From positions 2,977,917 through 3,041,916 of the forward strand of contig NW_020653333.1 in assembly GCF_003589595.1 (NCBI RefSeq): a DNA stretch of 64,000 nucleotides, read 5' to 3'. Below, one piece after another: positions 15,261-26,655 of this stretch. Source of the stretch: Hyposmocoma kahamanoa (lineage: Eukaryota > Arthropoda > Insecta > Lepidoptera > Cosmopterigidae). Under the pieces are notes generated by a model that was not told where the DNA came from, did not search any database, and worked only from the letters and a program-made list of their open reading frames with translations. The first letter of the stretch is position 1; each line of letters opens with the position of its first letter. The position numbers and the translations under genes are program-made.

Positions 15261-16260
15261 GCGCCCTTAGTATCTTGTTAGCATCTGCCAAAATACGGTC
15301 AAACCATATTGTTTCGGCCTCTTTATAAAACAACAACATTCTGTTTAATTTAAAGCCGTCGCCACACACGTCAAGTACTCCACAATGCAATAAAACAGCT
15401 ACTTTGTGTCAATTGCAACCGATGAACAATTACTGCTAGGTACCTATTTATCCAAGTTGTATTATTACAACCGGTGCACGCGTGACTACATATGTTATTA
15501 CATATTGTAATGTCAAGTAACTATAGCCGTTACATCACTTAGACGTAAATAGATAAAAATATGCACTAATGTCCAATTTTCTATGTTTCAACAACGAAAA
15601 CGAAAATAAAACGAACAACGTTGTCAAAAAACGGAAGTAATAAAAACAATTAGATACGTGTTATTAAAAATACTGTTAATGTACATATAAATGGAAGTAT
15701 GAAATTAAAAAAATAAAAATACGAACGTTTTTTTATACACGTGGTTGGCGAGTACGTAAATCTTGTTTGAGAGCCGAGCGGTCACTGCTAGTCACTGGTT
15801 ATCAGACATGCGCTTTATAGCTGCATACGTGTGTGTAGATATGTAGGTACTGTCGACGAATTTTATTGTTCCTATCGTTTTGCGACGAATCGCTGGACAT
15901 TGTTGGGGAAAACGCTGTGTTATATTTCGGTTATCTATTTATCGTGATTCGCCCGCCCAATATGCTCAAACTAATGATAAATAATGACGTTTCTAGGAAC
16001 TTTATTTTTGTAATTTTTTTTGAAAAGATTATAGTTCCAGAAACAAATATAAGTTAAAGAAACAAAATAAAAGTTGTCAGGAATGTAACAAATTTTGGTA
16101 TTCCAGAAATTATTCATGTGTCCACGAATTATCAGTTGTGGTCTACTGTACGCCGCACTCATTAAAAAATTGTAATATATACATATTGTATATATATATT
16201 TTGTATTTCAAAAGCATCTAACGTTGTTTTTTTTTAAATGCACACCGCAAATCATAGGTT
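15261..16260. other. non-coding, no feature assigned
   Basis: A less AT-rich patch at 15745-15830 (gagagccgagcggtcact, gttatcagacatgcgc) resembles a promoter or 5' leader but has no supporting exon. The rest shows nothing. Confidence 0.3.
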
Positions 16261-16261
16261 T

Positions 16262-16495
16262 TAGTAGCAGTAGAGTTCCTTGTGAAAGAGTTCGTTCAGG
16301 GAAGTACTGCCACTTTTAACTATTTCTGCCGCCAAGCAGTAACGTCAGCATTATTGCATTGCGGTTTTGAAGGGTTGAAGGGTGCTGGTGAAACTACAGG
16401 CACACGAGACGTGTCAATTTATGTTTCTATGGAAGAATTGATGGTGTTAGCTTCAAACGCGACCAAATTATAAGGCGACCTACCTTGGAGTCTGT
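16262..16495 (+). repeat. family C, 5' two thirds
   Basis: Begins agtagcagtagagttcct and runs through gggtgctggtgaaac and caggcacacgagac before diverging after about 16425. Confidence 0.8.
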
Positions 16496-16559
16496 CTACT
16501 TGAGTGACTTCACTCTCAGGTAGACTTCTTAAAAGAATGCTAAGATTCCTGGAGAAGCT

Positions 16560-16850
16560 CAGGTGGCACAAGAGTTCGTTCAGGGTAGTATTGCCACCTT
16601 ACCTATTTCTCCCACCAAGCAGTAATGTTAGCATTACTGCGTACCGGTTTTGAAGGGTAAGGGTGCTGGTGAAATTACAAGCATATGGGACTCGTTAACT
16701 TAATCTCACGGTGACAGGCTCAGCGACAGTGCCCCTCAGATCTTTGCGATTTAAAGTTCTGAGTGGCACTGCAAATGTTATGGATAGGCGTTTAGCTTAC
16801 CCTCAGGTGCATGACTTGTTTGTCCCGTCATATCATATGAAAAAAAAGGT
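16560..16850 (+). repeat. family C, near full-length copy
   Basis: Direct repeat of the copy 300 bp to the left, complete through gatctttgcgatttaaag, gagtggcactgcaaatg and the end ttgtttgtcccgtcat plus an A-rich tail. Confidence 0.85.
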
Positions 16851-17874
16851 CAACAGAGCAGCAGTGTTTAAAGTCTAAATTTTTTTTTTAAATTCACGGT
16901 AAAGTATGGTACGACGTTCCTTCCTGCCTGAATTTATACGCACCTACATGTCCCAGTTGTGGGCTAGGCTCTCCTTGCATGGTTTTATGTTGCATTTGAT
17001 CATGCTGGCGAAATAAAAATAGAGTTATTTTAGCAAAAATGTATTTACTTGGTTAAACAAACAATTTCTATGACAGTACCTGAGTAACAAATAGAAGATT
17101 GGCTTTATCAATGTTGTATCAAACTCGTACACTGGTTTACATGTTGTAATGCGTGATAGTTATAATATTATCTTGTCTTTTCTATCATTTAATTATATAC
17201 TTAACCCACTTGCTGGAGAGTATGATCTTGAACATCAATAAGGTCAAACCTCGCGTATATTACAAAAATAGTTAAATTATTTAACTTCTTACTTTAAACT
17301 CCACAACAGGTTAACGTGTACGATATTCATCTATTTTACATTTTTTATAAACTACTTTAGTGTTGTTTTTTCAAACAGTGACCTCTAATATTTCTTGCTT
17401 GCCCTTATTTGAAGAATATGTGCTCAGAATGAATACATAGAATAAAAAGTGTAAACTATTATGAAATTATTGTTGATATATTTAAAAAATTTAATTCGCC
17501 AAAATTTGCATTTACAACCATTAATAATTATTGTTTTTAAGATTACGAATTGTACGTGTTCCTTTTAATTGATAATGAAAACAGAAGATACCATTCATGA
17601 CATAAGAGGGTTCGAAGAAAGATTTACTAAACTATGCTCAATATAAATCACAAAGTTCTGCAAATTTTTCGTTTTTTACAACATTCACCTTAGACGGAAA
17701 ATCAGTTTCATTCGGTTATTGTTACAGATTTCTCAATGAAATTCTCTGTTCTCTCCCATGTACCGTAGTGAACATGTCAGCGGACTATGAATTTCTCCAT
17801 ATCTACCTCACACGCTTCAAATCCTACACAACCACGATACCATTATACAGAAAATAATGATGAAAATATATAGG
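16851..17874. other. non-coding, no feature assigned
   Basis: AT-rich. Nothing supported. Confidence 0.4.
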
Positions 17875-17935
17875 AAATGAAACTATTTTTCCGGATTTAA
17901 ATCGCGTATATTTGTTTTTTCAAACAAACCTATGT
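17875..17935 (+). repeat. family H arm fragment
   Basis: aggaaatgaaactatttt, ccggatttaaatcgcg and tatatttgttttttcaaa match the left arm at 9865-9920. Confidence 0.75.
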
Positions 17936-17974
17936 GATGTAAATATAATTTGTTGTACAAAGTTCATCTCCTGT

Positions 17975-18022
17975 TATATATATTATTATTATTATTGTTA
18001 TATATATTATATATTATTTACA
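17975..18022. repeat. AT/ATT microsatellite
   Basis: Simple tatata and (TTA)n tract. Confidence 0.8.
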
Positions 18023-18127
18023 TAGAAATGTCTGGTGTTGATGGCTCTCCATTCCACATAAATTCGAATCGGTGTATGCCATATAAATTTATTTGAAAAG
18101 AATAGAATTTATATATAGATTATAGGT

Positions 18128-18232
18128 AGATAGAATTTATTTGAAACTCTTGGTCTAGCTTGTTCTTTTCAGGGAAGTCGGCAAGTGAACGAGCAGAAGT
18201 TTAAAAAATCATGTTTTCAAGTTGCAAATATC
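18128..18232 (+). repeat. LINE-I 3' UTR fragment
   Basis: tttatttgaaactcttgg, cagggaagtcggcaagtg, aacgagcag and gttttcaagt match the 3' UTR at 63790-63910. Confidence 0.65.
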
Positions 18233-18367
18233 CCACACTCTAACAGCTCCAAGCCGCATTTCCTAAACCTCGAATTACTAACCCTCTCCTCTTTATTCAT
18301 TCAAAAAGCTGTTACATTTGTAAGAAATAATCTCTAATCTGATTCTCCAAGAACTGATTCTAGAAAT

Positions 18368-18616
18368 CTATAATCCATTTGTTCATGTACTTAACTAAAT
18401 GTAAACAATTTTGATACATCTTTTTATTGAAACAGTATATGTTTATATATTTGTAGACATTTACAAATCAATAGGTATAAACATAGGCATGCAATTTCAT
18501 ATGAAACTAAGTATTTTCATTTTGTATTTGAAGATTAAATATCATTTTATAAATTTATATTTCCTTGAATGGACAGCTCAAGACTATTTATATTTAATTA
18601 AGTACCTAAACAAATG
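18368..18616 (+). mobile_element. MITE with AATCCATTTGTT ends, copy 2
   Basis: Same element as 2813-3046, opposite orientation. It shares both ends (cttaactaaatgtaaac; taagtacctaaacaaatg) and the interior (ggcatgcaatttcatatg, gtattttcattttgtat). Confidence 0.8.
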
Positions 18617-19194
18617 GACAAACAAAGTTCAATATGCAAATCCATTTATAGCAAAACAAATAATATAAAAAATATAACACATCTAACAGTTTGCTAGCCT
18701 GATCAGTCACCATTCTAAAGCAGATATGACGTTGGGTTTTAAAGCCAGCTATGGCACTCTTCTGTGACTGCACGCACTATATAATATTTTCAGTTAAAAG
18801 CGATACTTACAAAAATAATTCATAAAATACATTATCTACAGTGCATGTTATTACAAGATTATATCTTGCGAATTTTTATGAACTGTCACAGGGATCATCC
18901 TCGAGAACATATAATTGTAGTTAGCTCAGAACTAGTAAAATTATTAATATTGACGGTGACTGGACTAACCAATCAGTAGGTCCAATGCCCTTACAATATA
19001 AATATGTACTGTTTATTATATACTTATATAATAAACAATATACATATACTTATACTTTAATTAATATATATATACTTATATTGAGTATATTTGTGCTATA
19101 TTATGTTTATTTTATACTGTATAAATTAACCATAAAATTTAGGCTTATGATATATTTTATTTTTGTGTAGTGTAGCACCAACCATTTGGTTTTG
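18617..19194. other. AT-rich, no feature seen
   Basis: Includes a long run of tata/ttata words at 19010-19170. The reading frames there are low-complexity. Confidence 0.4.
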
Positions 19195-19297
19195 TTTTCT
19201 ATTTGGCCCAATGGTTGACTGGCAGAGAATGCCTTATGGCATTAAGTCCGCCATTTGTACATTAATGTATTGTGCAGAAAGAATAAATAAATAAATA
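19195..19297 (+). repeat. possible LINE 3' end
   Basis: gttgactggcagagaatg, ccttatggcattaagtcc and gtacattaatgtattgtg, followed by an (ATAA)n tail at 19283-19297. This layout is typical of a lepidopteran LINE 3' UTR. Confidence 0.55.
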
Positions 19298-19300
19298 ATA

Positions 19301-19390
19301 GAGCCCGTAGTCCAACTAGTTGGACCAAGGGCAAAGTTTATCGGCCTTGGTCCAACTAGTTAGACTACACAGTTGGACCACGGGCAATAA
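19301..19390. mobile_element. nested palindrome (small foldback element)
   Basis: Perfect 16-bp palindrome GTCCAACTAGTTGGAC near 19310, a near-copy at 19350 (ggtccaactagttagac) and a third half at 19375 (gttggaccacgggc). Outer ends gcccgtagtcc / accacgggc are inverted. Confidence 0.7.
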
Positions 19391-19439
19391 ACAGATTCGA
19401 AATTATTTAAAATTGTTTAAGATATTCGAAATTATTTAA

Positions 19440-19560
19440 GATAATTCATAATTTTAGATTTGTTAATATTATTATTGGTTTATTGTCATTGTTATTATTA
19501 TTTAATTTTATTATTATTATTGTTATTATTATTATTAGATAAATAATATTTGATGTTTGT
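19440..19560. repeat. (ATT)n microsatellite
   Basis: Imperfect ATT/GTT triplets, purest at 19500-19540. Confidence 0.8.
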
Positions 19561-19624
19561 TTGCGATTTGTGTGTGTGATCGACAACGTAGAGCTGCCAT
19601 GGTCGGGTCGAGCTGAAAATCAGG

Positions 19625-19652
19625 GCTGAAATCACTACAAAGTGATTTCAGC
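19625..19652. repeat. perfect 12-bp hairpin inside a small repeat unit
   Basis: gctgaaatcact, loop acaa, agtgatttcagc. Outer words tgtgtgatcgac and gtccgtcacaca are also roughly complementary, so the unit may span 19570-19682. Confidence 0.7.
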
Positions 19653-19777
19653 ATTTCCCTGAGCTCGTGTCCGTCACACACATATTTTAATTATTTTTTT
19701 ATTTTACATTATTTTTTTTTTTAAATAATTCATTAATTCAGTAAATTGCGTAATTATACATTGTTTATCCCCATTTC

Positions 19778-19832
19778 TGTAAATTATTATTATTATTACT
19801 TATAAAGTTTTTTTTTTATTATTATTATTATG
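19778..19832. repeat. (ATT)n microsatellite
   Basis: Triplet tract interrupted by a T run. Confidence 0.75.
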
Positions 19833-21160
19833 TGTGTGAAAATAAATGGTTTAAATAGCTATAAAATCACTACTATATGTAAGTACTCACCTAAATGCTT
19901 CGGGTTTCATTATTTAGTAAATCATGTGAGACCAATCGTACTCATGAGCAGCTCGAATTGTTTCATATTTGTTTACTCGTCAGTTTTTACTGAAATAACA
20001 AAATTCACCTATGTCAAATTTTCAAAAATTGTTGACACAACTGCATATCTCAAATTACAAACAGTATACGCTTTAATTACTTGTTAAAAACAATATTTAT
20101 TTGAAATACATACTGCGTTATTTCGTAAAGACTATTGCACTAAGGCAATAGGAGGAAATGCGGAAAATATGTTTTATTAGAGGATTTCAGATTTGAAAGA
20201 CGAAGCAAATTGTTTACGTTTGATATAATACTTACCGCGTTTCTTTCATCTCGTCAGCCAAAAAAATTAAGTACCTATTAAAAATAAAGTTAGTTTTCTA
20301 ATTAAGTTTAAGTCTTCTCAAGCTATACAAAACGAACATTTTTATTGTGAGACTTGTAAAAGAACCTAAAATTAATGCAATTTTTTCATTTTCTATACAT
20401 TTTGTTGCGTTGAAAACTTAGGGATGGAAAGGTTGTAAGTAAACATAGATTTCTCTCTCTACGGTTGAAAACGACCGAGGTTTCTCTGCTTCTGTTAAAT
20501 GTTATGGCTCCATCGAAATAATCAATGATTTTGCCAATGTCAAGTAAAAATAACTATGTACGGTAGTTTAATATTATTATAAAAATTATACAAAAAAAAT
20601 GGCGATTGCGCCAATGTCCTGTGAGAATGAATATCAATTACGTCAAAAATCTGACTTTGACATGCAGTATGCATCGTTCAACAATGTAACATTATCATAA
20701 AGTGAATGCAACTGAACGCATCCATTATCGATCTGTCAAATGTTAGGCGTTCTGAAATCTAAAGCAATTTTACTTCAGATCATTGTTAAATTAACTAATT
20801 TACTCGATTGTTGTCTTATTCTTTAGCTATACAATGATATAATGCTTTGAATCTTGTTGCAAACTCTTTTGCATTTTAAATTATTTTTTATATTTTTATA
20901 ATTGACGTGAGATTTGCTAATGTTTTGTTTTTTATGTGATGAGTTTATCGTTTAAAGTGAGTTAGCTATTAAAGAAAAAACTAGGAAGTTTAAAAACTAG
21001 GAAATATTTATCAATCATACAATCATATAGTCCACTACTTTTGTAGTCTTCAGTATAATTTAGCTGAAAATCTCTGTAGAACAAAGATAACGCCAAACTA
21101 TTTTTTTATCCGTCAATGTTGCCGATTGTTTCATCGTTCTAGTGTAATGAATAGTTACGT
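19833..21160. other. non-coding upstream of the 21.4 kb exon
   Basis: AT-rich. No repeat copy or exon recognised. Confidence 0.4.
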
Positions 21161-21422
21161 CCAGTCCTGATGTTCTGAAACGCACCTTTCACTTCGCATC
21201 TTTCCGTCGTCGGGAGAACGCGTGTTTTGAAGTTGATTTGCTCTCAGATTTATTTCGATTTTATCATTATTTTAAGTAGACTAATAAAGTATATGAATTT
21301 GTATTAGTTACCTAATAAATAAGGATTGCTTTAAATGTTAGTTTACAAAAGTTGTCGCAGTTATTTAATGATATGTGTGCAGTGAAGTGTTGAGTAGTTT
21401 TTTGCGGGGACCAGGCGCCAGA
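21161..21422 (+). promoter_or_regulatory. probable 5' leader / promoter region of the 21.4 kb gene
   Basis: Immediately precedes a convincing start codon. A less AT-rich patch at 21190-21230 (ttccgtcgtcgggagaac) and gcagtgaagtg at 21380 are candidates for the transcription start, but no TATA or initiator is decisive, and an additional upstream exon cannot be excluded. Confidence 0.35.
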
Positions 21423-21554
21423 ATGTCTGACGAGCCTGAAGCGAGAATGTGGGAGGATGGAGGGTCCAGGTACGAGACGAGGGCCCGAGGGGTCTACTTC
21501 GAGTCCGCTTTTGCATCTTCAGAACATTTAGACAGAGCTCCCCTATTATCTGAG
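21423..21554 (+). CDS. first coding exon of an unidentified gene (44 residues)
   Basis: The ATG at 21423 has a purine at -3 (gccagaATG). The frame stays open for exactly 44 codons to a strong donor, GAG|GTAAGC, in phase 0. The protein start is hydrophilic and charged (MSDEPEARMWEDGG; RYETRARGVYFESAF) and ends EHLDRAPLLSE. D-R-A-P-L-L fits the [DE]xxxL[LI] acidic dileucine signal, usual in cytosolic tails of endosomal or lysosomal membrane proteins. That suggests, but does not show, a membrane transporter N-terminus. GC and codon use are clearly above the flanks. I do not recognise the family. The in-frame extension past the donor (VSDFVFFKHP...) is intron. No second exon could be placed with confidence. 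Confidence 0.7.
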
Positions 21555-22806
21555 GTAAGCGATTTCGTGTTTTTCAAACATCCGTTTCATACCTACTTGA
21601 GGAAAACTGTGATAAACAACAGCATAATGATAGCAAAAAATGTAGGTAATTGTTTGTTTGCATGTTTGCTATGTTTCTTATCTCTTACTGTATATTTTTT
21701 TCTATACTTCTATGTAGTTTTACTAAAATTTTATTTAATTTAAATCAAATTATTATTTTTTTGTTTTCTTCACTTATATTATATGAAAAGTGTTCTTTAA
21801 GTCCTTCCTATAGTATTTTATTGTTGCTAAGTAACAATAAATTATTTCATTAAACACTTTTATCTTTTTAGCATATTTGATAAAATTGTATTAGTTGAAA
21901 ACATAATTATAATCATTAGGAATCAAAGGCTACCTTTTTATTTATGACTCTTTAGTGATAAAAACACATAAATAAAGTTAGCTTGTTAATTTCAAGTAAT
22001 ATCAAAATTTGTCAGTGTTTTGTAGAAAGGGAGAAAGTGCCATTTCAAAAAAAAAATCAGGGGATAATGTTTTAGTTTTTTACAACTGTTTGAAAATATT
22101 TGCGTCACGTTTTAAAGTTACTTTTAAAACTTAAACTGTATTAAAAGCAATATTAAATTTTAAAACAGGACATAAATATTTTAAAAAAGTCATTAAAACC
22201 TAAAACATGTTACCCTTCAATTTTCTTTTTCAAAATGGCGCTTCGCATTTTCTTCAAAACACTGACAAATTTATACAATATGTTAAATTATGGGAGGCTT
22301 GTACGCTCAAGCGGGTAAATTAAGTTTGTGAATGATGATGATTAATATTGAGTTCTTAGGTTTTCACGATTGTTACATGATGATGATTAAATTATTTTTC
22401 AAGAGCCCATAAATTGTCCCTATTGCTTTTCGTAGCTCTCACGCCTGTCACAATTTGCCAGACAAGTACACCCATTGCCAGATCTCAAACTAGCAAATTC
22501 CTTTTATTATGAGTACCTGAGCACCAGAATTCGCTCTACATCTAGACCAGAACCAATTTAGAAAAGTCCATTTCACAAATCGATCCTACAGAGAATCAAA
22601 CATGGGACCTCCTCTTCCAGCACCCATAGTGCAAATCAACAAAAAGTAAAGGTCACCAAGGTCTCCGAAAAGTGGGACATTATTGCTTCCTTTAACATTA
22701 ATGGATATTGGTATGTATGTAGGAGAGCACACATCTCTCCTGAGAAGTGTGGCTACAGAGCTAGGGTCTTGAGCATTCAAAAGCCCTGATATCTGCCCCG
22801 AGAGAA
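21555..22806 (+). other. intron of the 21.4 kb gene; family H scrap
   Basis: AT-rich. 22352-22378 (gttcttaggttttcacga, ttgttaca) is a family H end. From about 22560 on, the DNA may belong to the LINE fragment that follows. Confidence 0.5.
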
Positions 22807-23097
22807 GTGCCGTCATCAGACAGGAACGGCATAAGAATAATTACTAGAGTCTTAATAGGGCATTGTGGCTTGAACAAGCACATGTCAAACATTGGGCAGA
22901 GAGCGAATAGAGAATGTAGAGTCTGCCACAAGGCGGATGAAACTCCGGTTCATGTACTCACCCAACGCTACCCCCTGATGGGTGTTCGAAGTTCCATACT
23001 GAGAAGAGACGTGCCACAACCAGAGGACATTAAATCTGTCAGAGCGAGGCAAGTCCTTCAGTTTTTCAATGCTGTCGGCCTTAGCTCTGAACTTTAA
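22807..23097 (+). pseudogene. LINE ORF2 C-terminal fragment
   Basis: 96 residues open to a stop. It reads LIGHCGLNKHMSNIGQRANR, then the cysteine-histidine motif CRVCHKADETPVHVLTQ and a tail ending LQFFNAVGLSSEL. This is the usual C-terminal tail, after the RNase H-like region, of non-LTR retrotransposon polyproteins. The C of the final CxxxH-like pair is lost (QRYP where QCP is usual). No reverse transcriptase is attached, so it is a 5'-truncated dead copy in the intron of the neighbouring gene. Confidence 0.72.
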
Positions 23098-23514
23098 TTA
23101 GTGGTGATCACAATAGATCAGTCAATGGTCGCAGCGATGAGAAGATGCATAGGCCCTGAATGAAGCCACCCTAATAATAATAATATTGTAATAGTAGTCA
23201 TACAATGTTCAATTCAGAATTTCTAAATTATATTATTGTTAAAGGTGAACCAAACTTGTTTCAAGGACTATATGTGTTGACTTTGTAAACTTAGGCATAA
23301 ATTACATTTTCTAGGCGGCGCATTTGATAACATCTTATCTTTAAATATATTATTTACTTATCTGTGTGATAAGTTGCAATACTCTGATGATAGCTTATAT
23401 TTGAAGACAGAGTTAAATAAGTTATATATAAGAATTTGTCCATTATTGAGTGAGATTTATAGTGTAACAAGGGTTCTGGGACCTTTTAAAAAAGGATAAG
23501 AACATACTAGCTAG
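23098..23514. other. non-coding, no feature seen
   Basis: Possibly LINE 3' UTR at first (aatgaagccaccctaata, then an ATA-rich tail near 23180). Nothing further. Confidence 0.4.
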
Positions 23515-23668
23515 TAGCAGCAGTAATAGTAGCAGTTTAGTGGCAGTAGAGTTCCTTGTGAAAGAGTTCGTCCAGTAACAGGGTACTGCCACTTTACCTA
23601 TTACTGCCGCCAAGCAGTAATGTGACTGGTTTACAAGGGTATGGGTGCTCGTGAAATTTCTGGCATGC
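23515..23668 (+). repeat. family C, 5' half (split copy)
   Basis: Starts with a small AGTAGCAGT expansion, then gagttccttgtgaaagag to gggtgctcgtgaaatt. It stops where the 3' half at 23872 would begin. Confidence 0.75.
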
Positions 23669-23871
23669 TTTATATTATAAAAAAAAGCAGCACTTTGGCA
23701 GCATTGCAATTGCAAAATAATGTGTGGAATGCATTTGATAATTAATTTGGATGCAGTCAGCACAACTGCATATCCATTGTATTGCTACAGCATTATAACT
23801 GCCAGTACTGCTGGTGTGCAGTTGGCTTTAAGTTAAATCAAAATAACAAAGATGTATAAATGAATTCCATA
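23669..23871. other. ~200-bp insertion splitting a family C copy
   Basis: Unrelated to C. Its ends are weakly inverted (gcagcactttggcagcat against gccagtactgctggtgtg, reversed), so it may be a MITE. Confidence 0.45.
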
Positions 23872-24070
23872 AAGGTGAAGGTGAAGCAAATGGGACTTGT
23901 CAACTTGTCCCAGGGTGAAGAGCGCAGTGTCAGTGGCCCTTTCTTTCTTTCTTTTAAATCTTTGTAATTTAAAACTCTTGAGTCGCGCTGTAACTATCGT
24001 GGATACACTTGTCGCTTATCACAAGTTGCACGACTTGTTCAACCCGTTGCTATCTATCATAAAAAAATTC
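23872..24070 (+). repeat. family C, 3' half (split copy)
   Basis: gcaaatgggacttgtcaa through gcgctgtaactatcgtgg to the end gcacgacttgttcaac and an A-rich tail. Confidence 0.75.
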
Positions 24071-24148
24071 CCGCTGAGTACAGATTTCAGTTATTGTCCA
24101 CCAAATTGCCTGCAAGGAAGTAAATAATAAATTTGTATGTGTTATACT

Positions 24149-24956
24149 TAGTGTTGTAAAAAACTCGAGTCCGGGAGTTTACATTTATAAACTCGACTCA
24201 ATTTTGAACGACTCGGTGGCCTAAAACACTCATGAGTCCGAGTCGAGTCGAGCGCGAGTTATCAGAGCACGACTCGAGTCTAAAAAGAACTCGAGTCGTA
24301 AACCTAACTCAAGTAAAACAAAAAAAAAACGAAACGTAAACAAAAGTCGAGTTCGACAATTCGACTCGAAGCGACTCCTTCTCAAGAAAGTCTCGAGTAC
24401 GACGAGCAGGGATGAACGTTCAAAGGAAAGCGACATAAAATGCTTACTTCATTTAGAATTTCTTAGTATTATTCTATAACTATTTTGTTACTGTAGTAAT
24501 TGAGTATGTGTAAGATATACAAATACGATAATGCGTCCTATAAATTTTATTTTAAATTAAACAAACTACGAAAAACAATATGTGATTTACTTTAATTAAT
24601 CAATTACATTCTTCGTTCAAACGTTAATGTCGAACGAGTCATACAAACAAACGTCTACAAAACTTTTTTTAAGAATATTATTTTTTATTATTTTAGAAAA
24701 ATACAGACATTTTGATTACATAAGCATGGCATTTTTATTATTTACTAGTTTAACTCATCACAACACCACTCAGTAGGTACTTTTACACATACAAAGAAAT
24801 AGGCTCAAGCGCTAATGTCGAACTCGAGTCTATTCGGAAACTCGATAGGCTCGTAATACATCGAGCAGTCGAGTCTCTGTCTTTATGAGTCAAGTCTTGT
24901 GAATTGAGTCGAGTTCTTAAATGTAGACTCACGGACTCGAGTTTTTTACAACACTA
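24149..24956. mobile_element. 808-bp TIR element rich in CTCGAGT
   Basis: Inverted ends TAGTGTTGTAAAAAACTC at the left and GAGTTTTTTACAACACTA at the right, extending to ACTCGAGTCCG. The outer 250 bp of each side are packed with ACTCGAGTC/GACTCGAG words; the middle is AT-rich. The TAGTGTTGTAAAA-like end resembles hAT termini, but no 8-bp target duplication is evident. The minus-strand reading frame in the left part is a by-product of the repeated words. Confidence 0.8.
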
Positions 24957-25477
24957 GTGTTGTAAATTATACTCATTTAAATTCATTTATTCAAATGACC
25001 GTCACAATCCTCTGCATCACACTGGACCTTGGCGTAATTATTAATATTTACTACCCACTGATTCTAGATAATTATATATTATCTATCGCATAGCGATACG
25101 ATAGTGTTTTGTTCTCATTTGTCAAATTGTTTGCTGCTATCTTTAATTAGCTAACTACGTATATTGGTTCAAATTACATTGAAAAAATACATTTCGTACC
25201 GTGTCTATCCACTATGGCTCAATTTACATTTTTTCGAATTTTTGTAACCATAGCGTAATAAACTTTATGTCAATTGTGTAACGTTGAAACTAGATACGCG
25301 CCAAAAACAGATCGCGCGGCTTCCGTAGTGTTCGTGCAGTCTCGAGAATTCCTGCAGCTACCGTATCGTATCTATTCATTTTCATTTAGGCTGCTAACAG
25401 ATTTACTGCACGATTTAATGCGTGAAGTCGTAATCAACTTCATGCAACCGAGACCTCGACTGCATGAAGTTGTTGCT
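24957..25477. other. non-coding, no feature assigned
   Basis: Nothing supported. Confidence 0.35.
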
Positions 25478-25718
25478 TTGTAGAATGCGGAGTAGTGCCA
25501 ACTCCATCCTGAAGACCGTGGCGGGAAAGTACGATTCCCCCTTTATGCGCCACTTCCTCCGGAAGATAACTTTTGCTGACAAGCACCAAAACAAAAAACT
25601 AATGTTTTTTTTTACTTGCTTCTTAAAGCATCTAAAGGAAGTGGTGCTAAAGGGGAATCGTGCCTCCCCGCCACGGTCTTCAGGATTGAGTTGGTGCTGT
25701 CCTGCAGTCTACAGAGCA
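25478..25718. mobile_element. foldback element, ~85-bp arms
   Basis: The left arm (gtgccaactccatcctga, agaccgtggcggga, cgattccccctttat) and the right arm (aaaggggaatcgtgcc, ccgccacggtcttc, gagttggtgctgtcc) are inverted copies around a T-rich centre near 25600. Reading frames inside are not genes. Confidence 0.82.
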
Positions 25719-26019
25719 GCGAAGCCGTCTTTTTGCACATAATGGCGTAATAGTCATCAGTACATTAGAGATGCGCTGGAGAAACGAGGCAGCCCCATCA
25801 ACATTCTGAAGCCGTTATCGTATAAAACGCGAAAGGCGCTAACGGCCTTTTGCGTGAAATTACACCATAGGTTGCACGTGTAGCATACCTGGCAATAGGC
25901 CTTGAAGAGCGTGATTTTTGCTACTATAACGTATTACATCTGACCGCCAGCGTCCTCTGTTCCCTTTCTATATGTATTTCGTCCTTGAGGTTGGCCAAGA
26001 TGTTTGATCTGGGAAACCT
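25719..26019. other. non-coding, no feature seen
   Basis: Nothing recognised. Confidence 0.35.
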
Positions 26020-26655
26020 GTGGCGTAGTGAGTTAATAAATGTACTTAGAATAATTCCACACAATATAAATCCAGGCTTGTAACCGCATTCGTTTTATTT
26101 TTATTAGGTTCTCCAACAATGAGTACAATATACATTACAATAAGATAATTATGCAAAACATAAATACAATAGCCCCATTACTTAGAGGAGAACAGCGCAT
26201 GCACAATACTTGTTTTTTTACATAATGTTAACATTCTATAAAAATACTTATTAAGAGAGAAAAGAGAATGTGTAATGCAATACAAGTCTTTTAAGTAAGT
26301 TCAAAGACATAGTTGCGAAATCCGCTAAATTGTAATATTGCATATAAAATGTATATCCGAGAGAGGTAACAGTGCAATTTGATTCTGAGATTAGTACGAT
26401 GTTTTGGAATCCAAAACAACTTCCTATTATGATTTCTCTGTGGCTGAACTGCACTCTACTTAATAAATCTGGACAACAGTGACTAATTTGTTCGAAAGTG
26501 ATTGACTGATACGTCAGAAGATTCCAGACTCGAATACTGGCAGAGTTGTTACGTAGGGACTGTGGTAAGTGAAGCAACGAATGCGGTTACAGGTCTGGAT
26601 ATATATTGTGTATAATAATTCTAAGTACATTATTAACTTACTATGTCATAAACCC
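26020..26655. mobile_element. ~640-bp TIR element
   Basis: Inverted ends of 60-80 bp: gttaataaatgtacttag, then cacacaatataaatccag and cttgtaaccgcattcg at the left; the complements cgaatgcggttacagg, ctggatatatattgtg and ctaagtacattattaac at the right. The interior has an open minus-strand frame of 108 codons (26577-26251) without any recognisable transposase motif. Confidence 0.8.
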
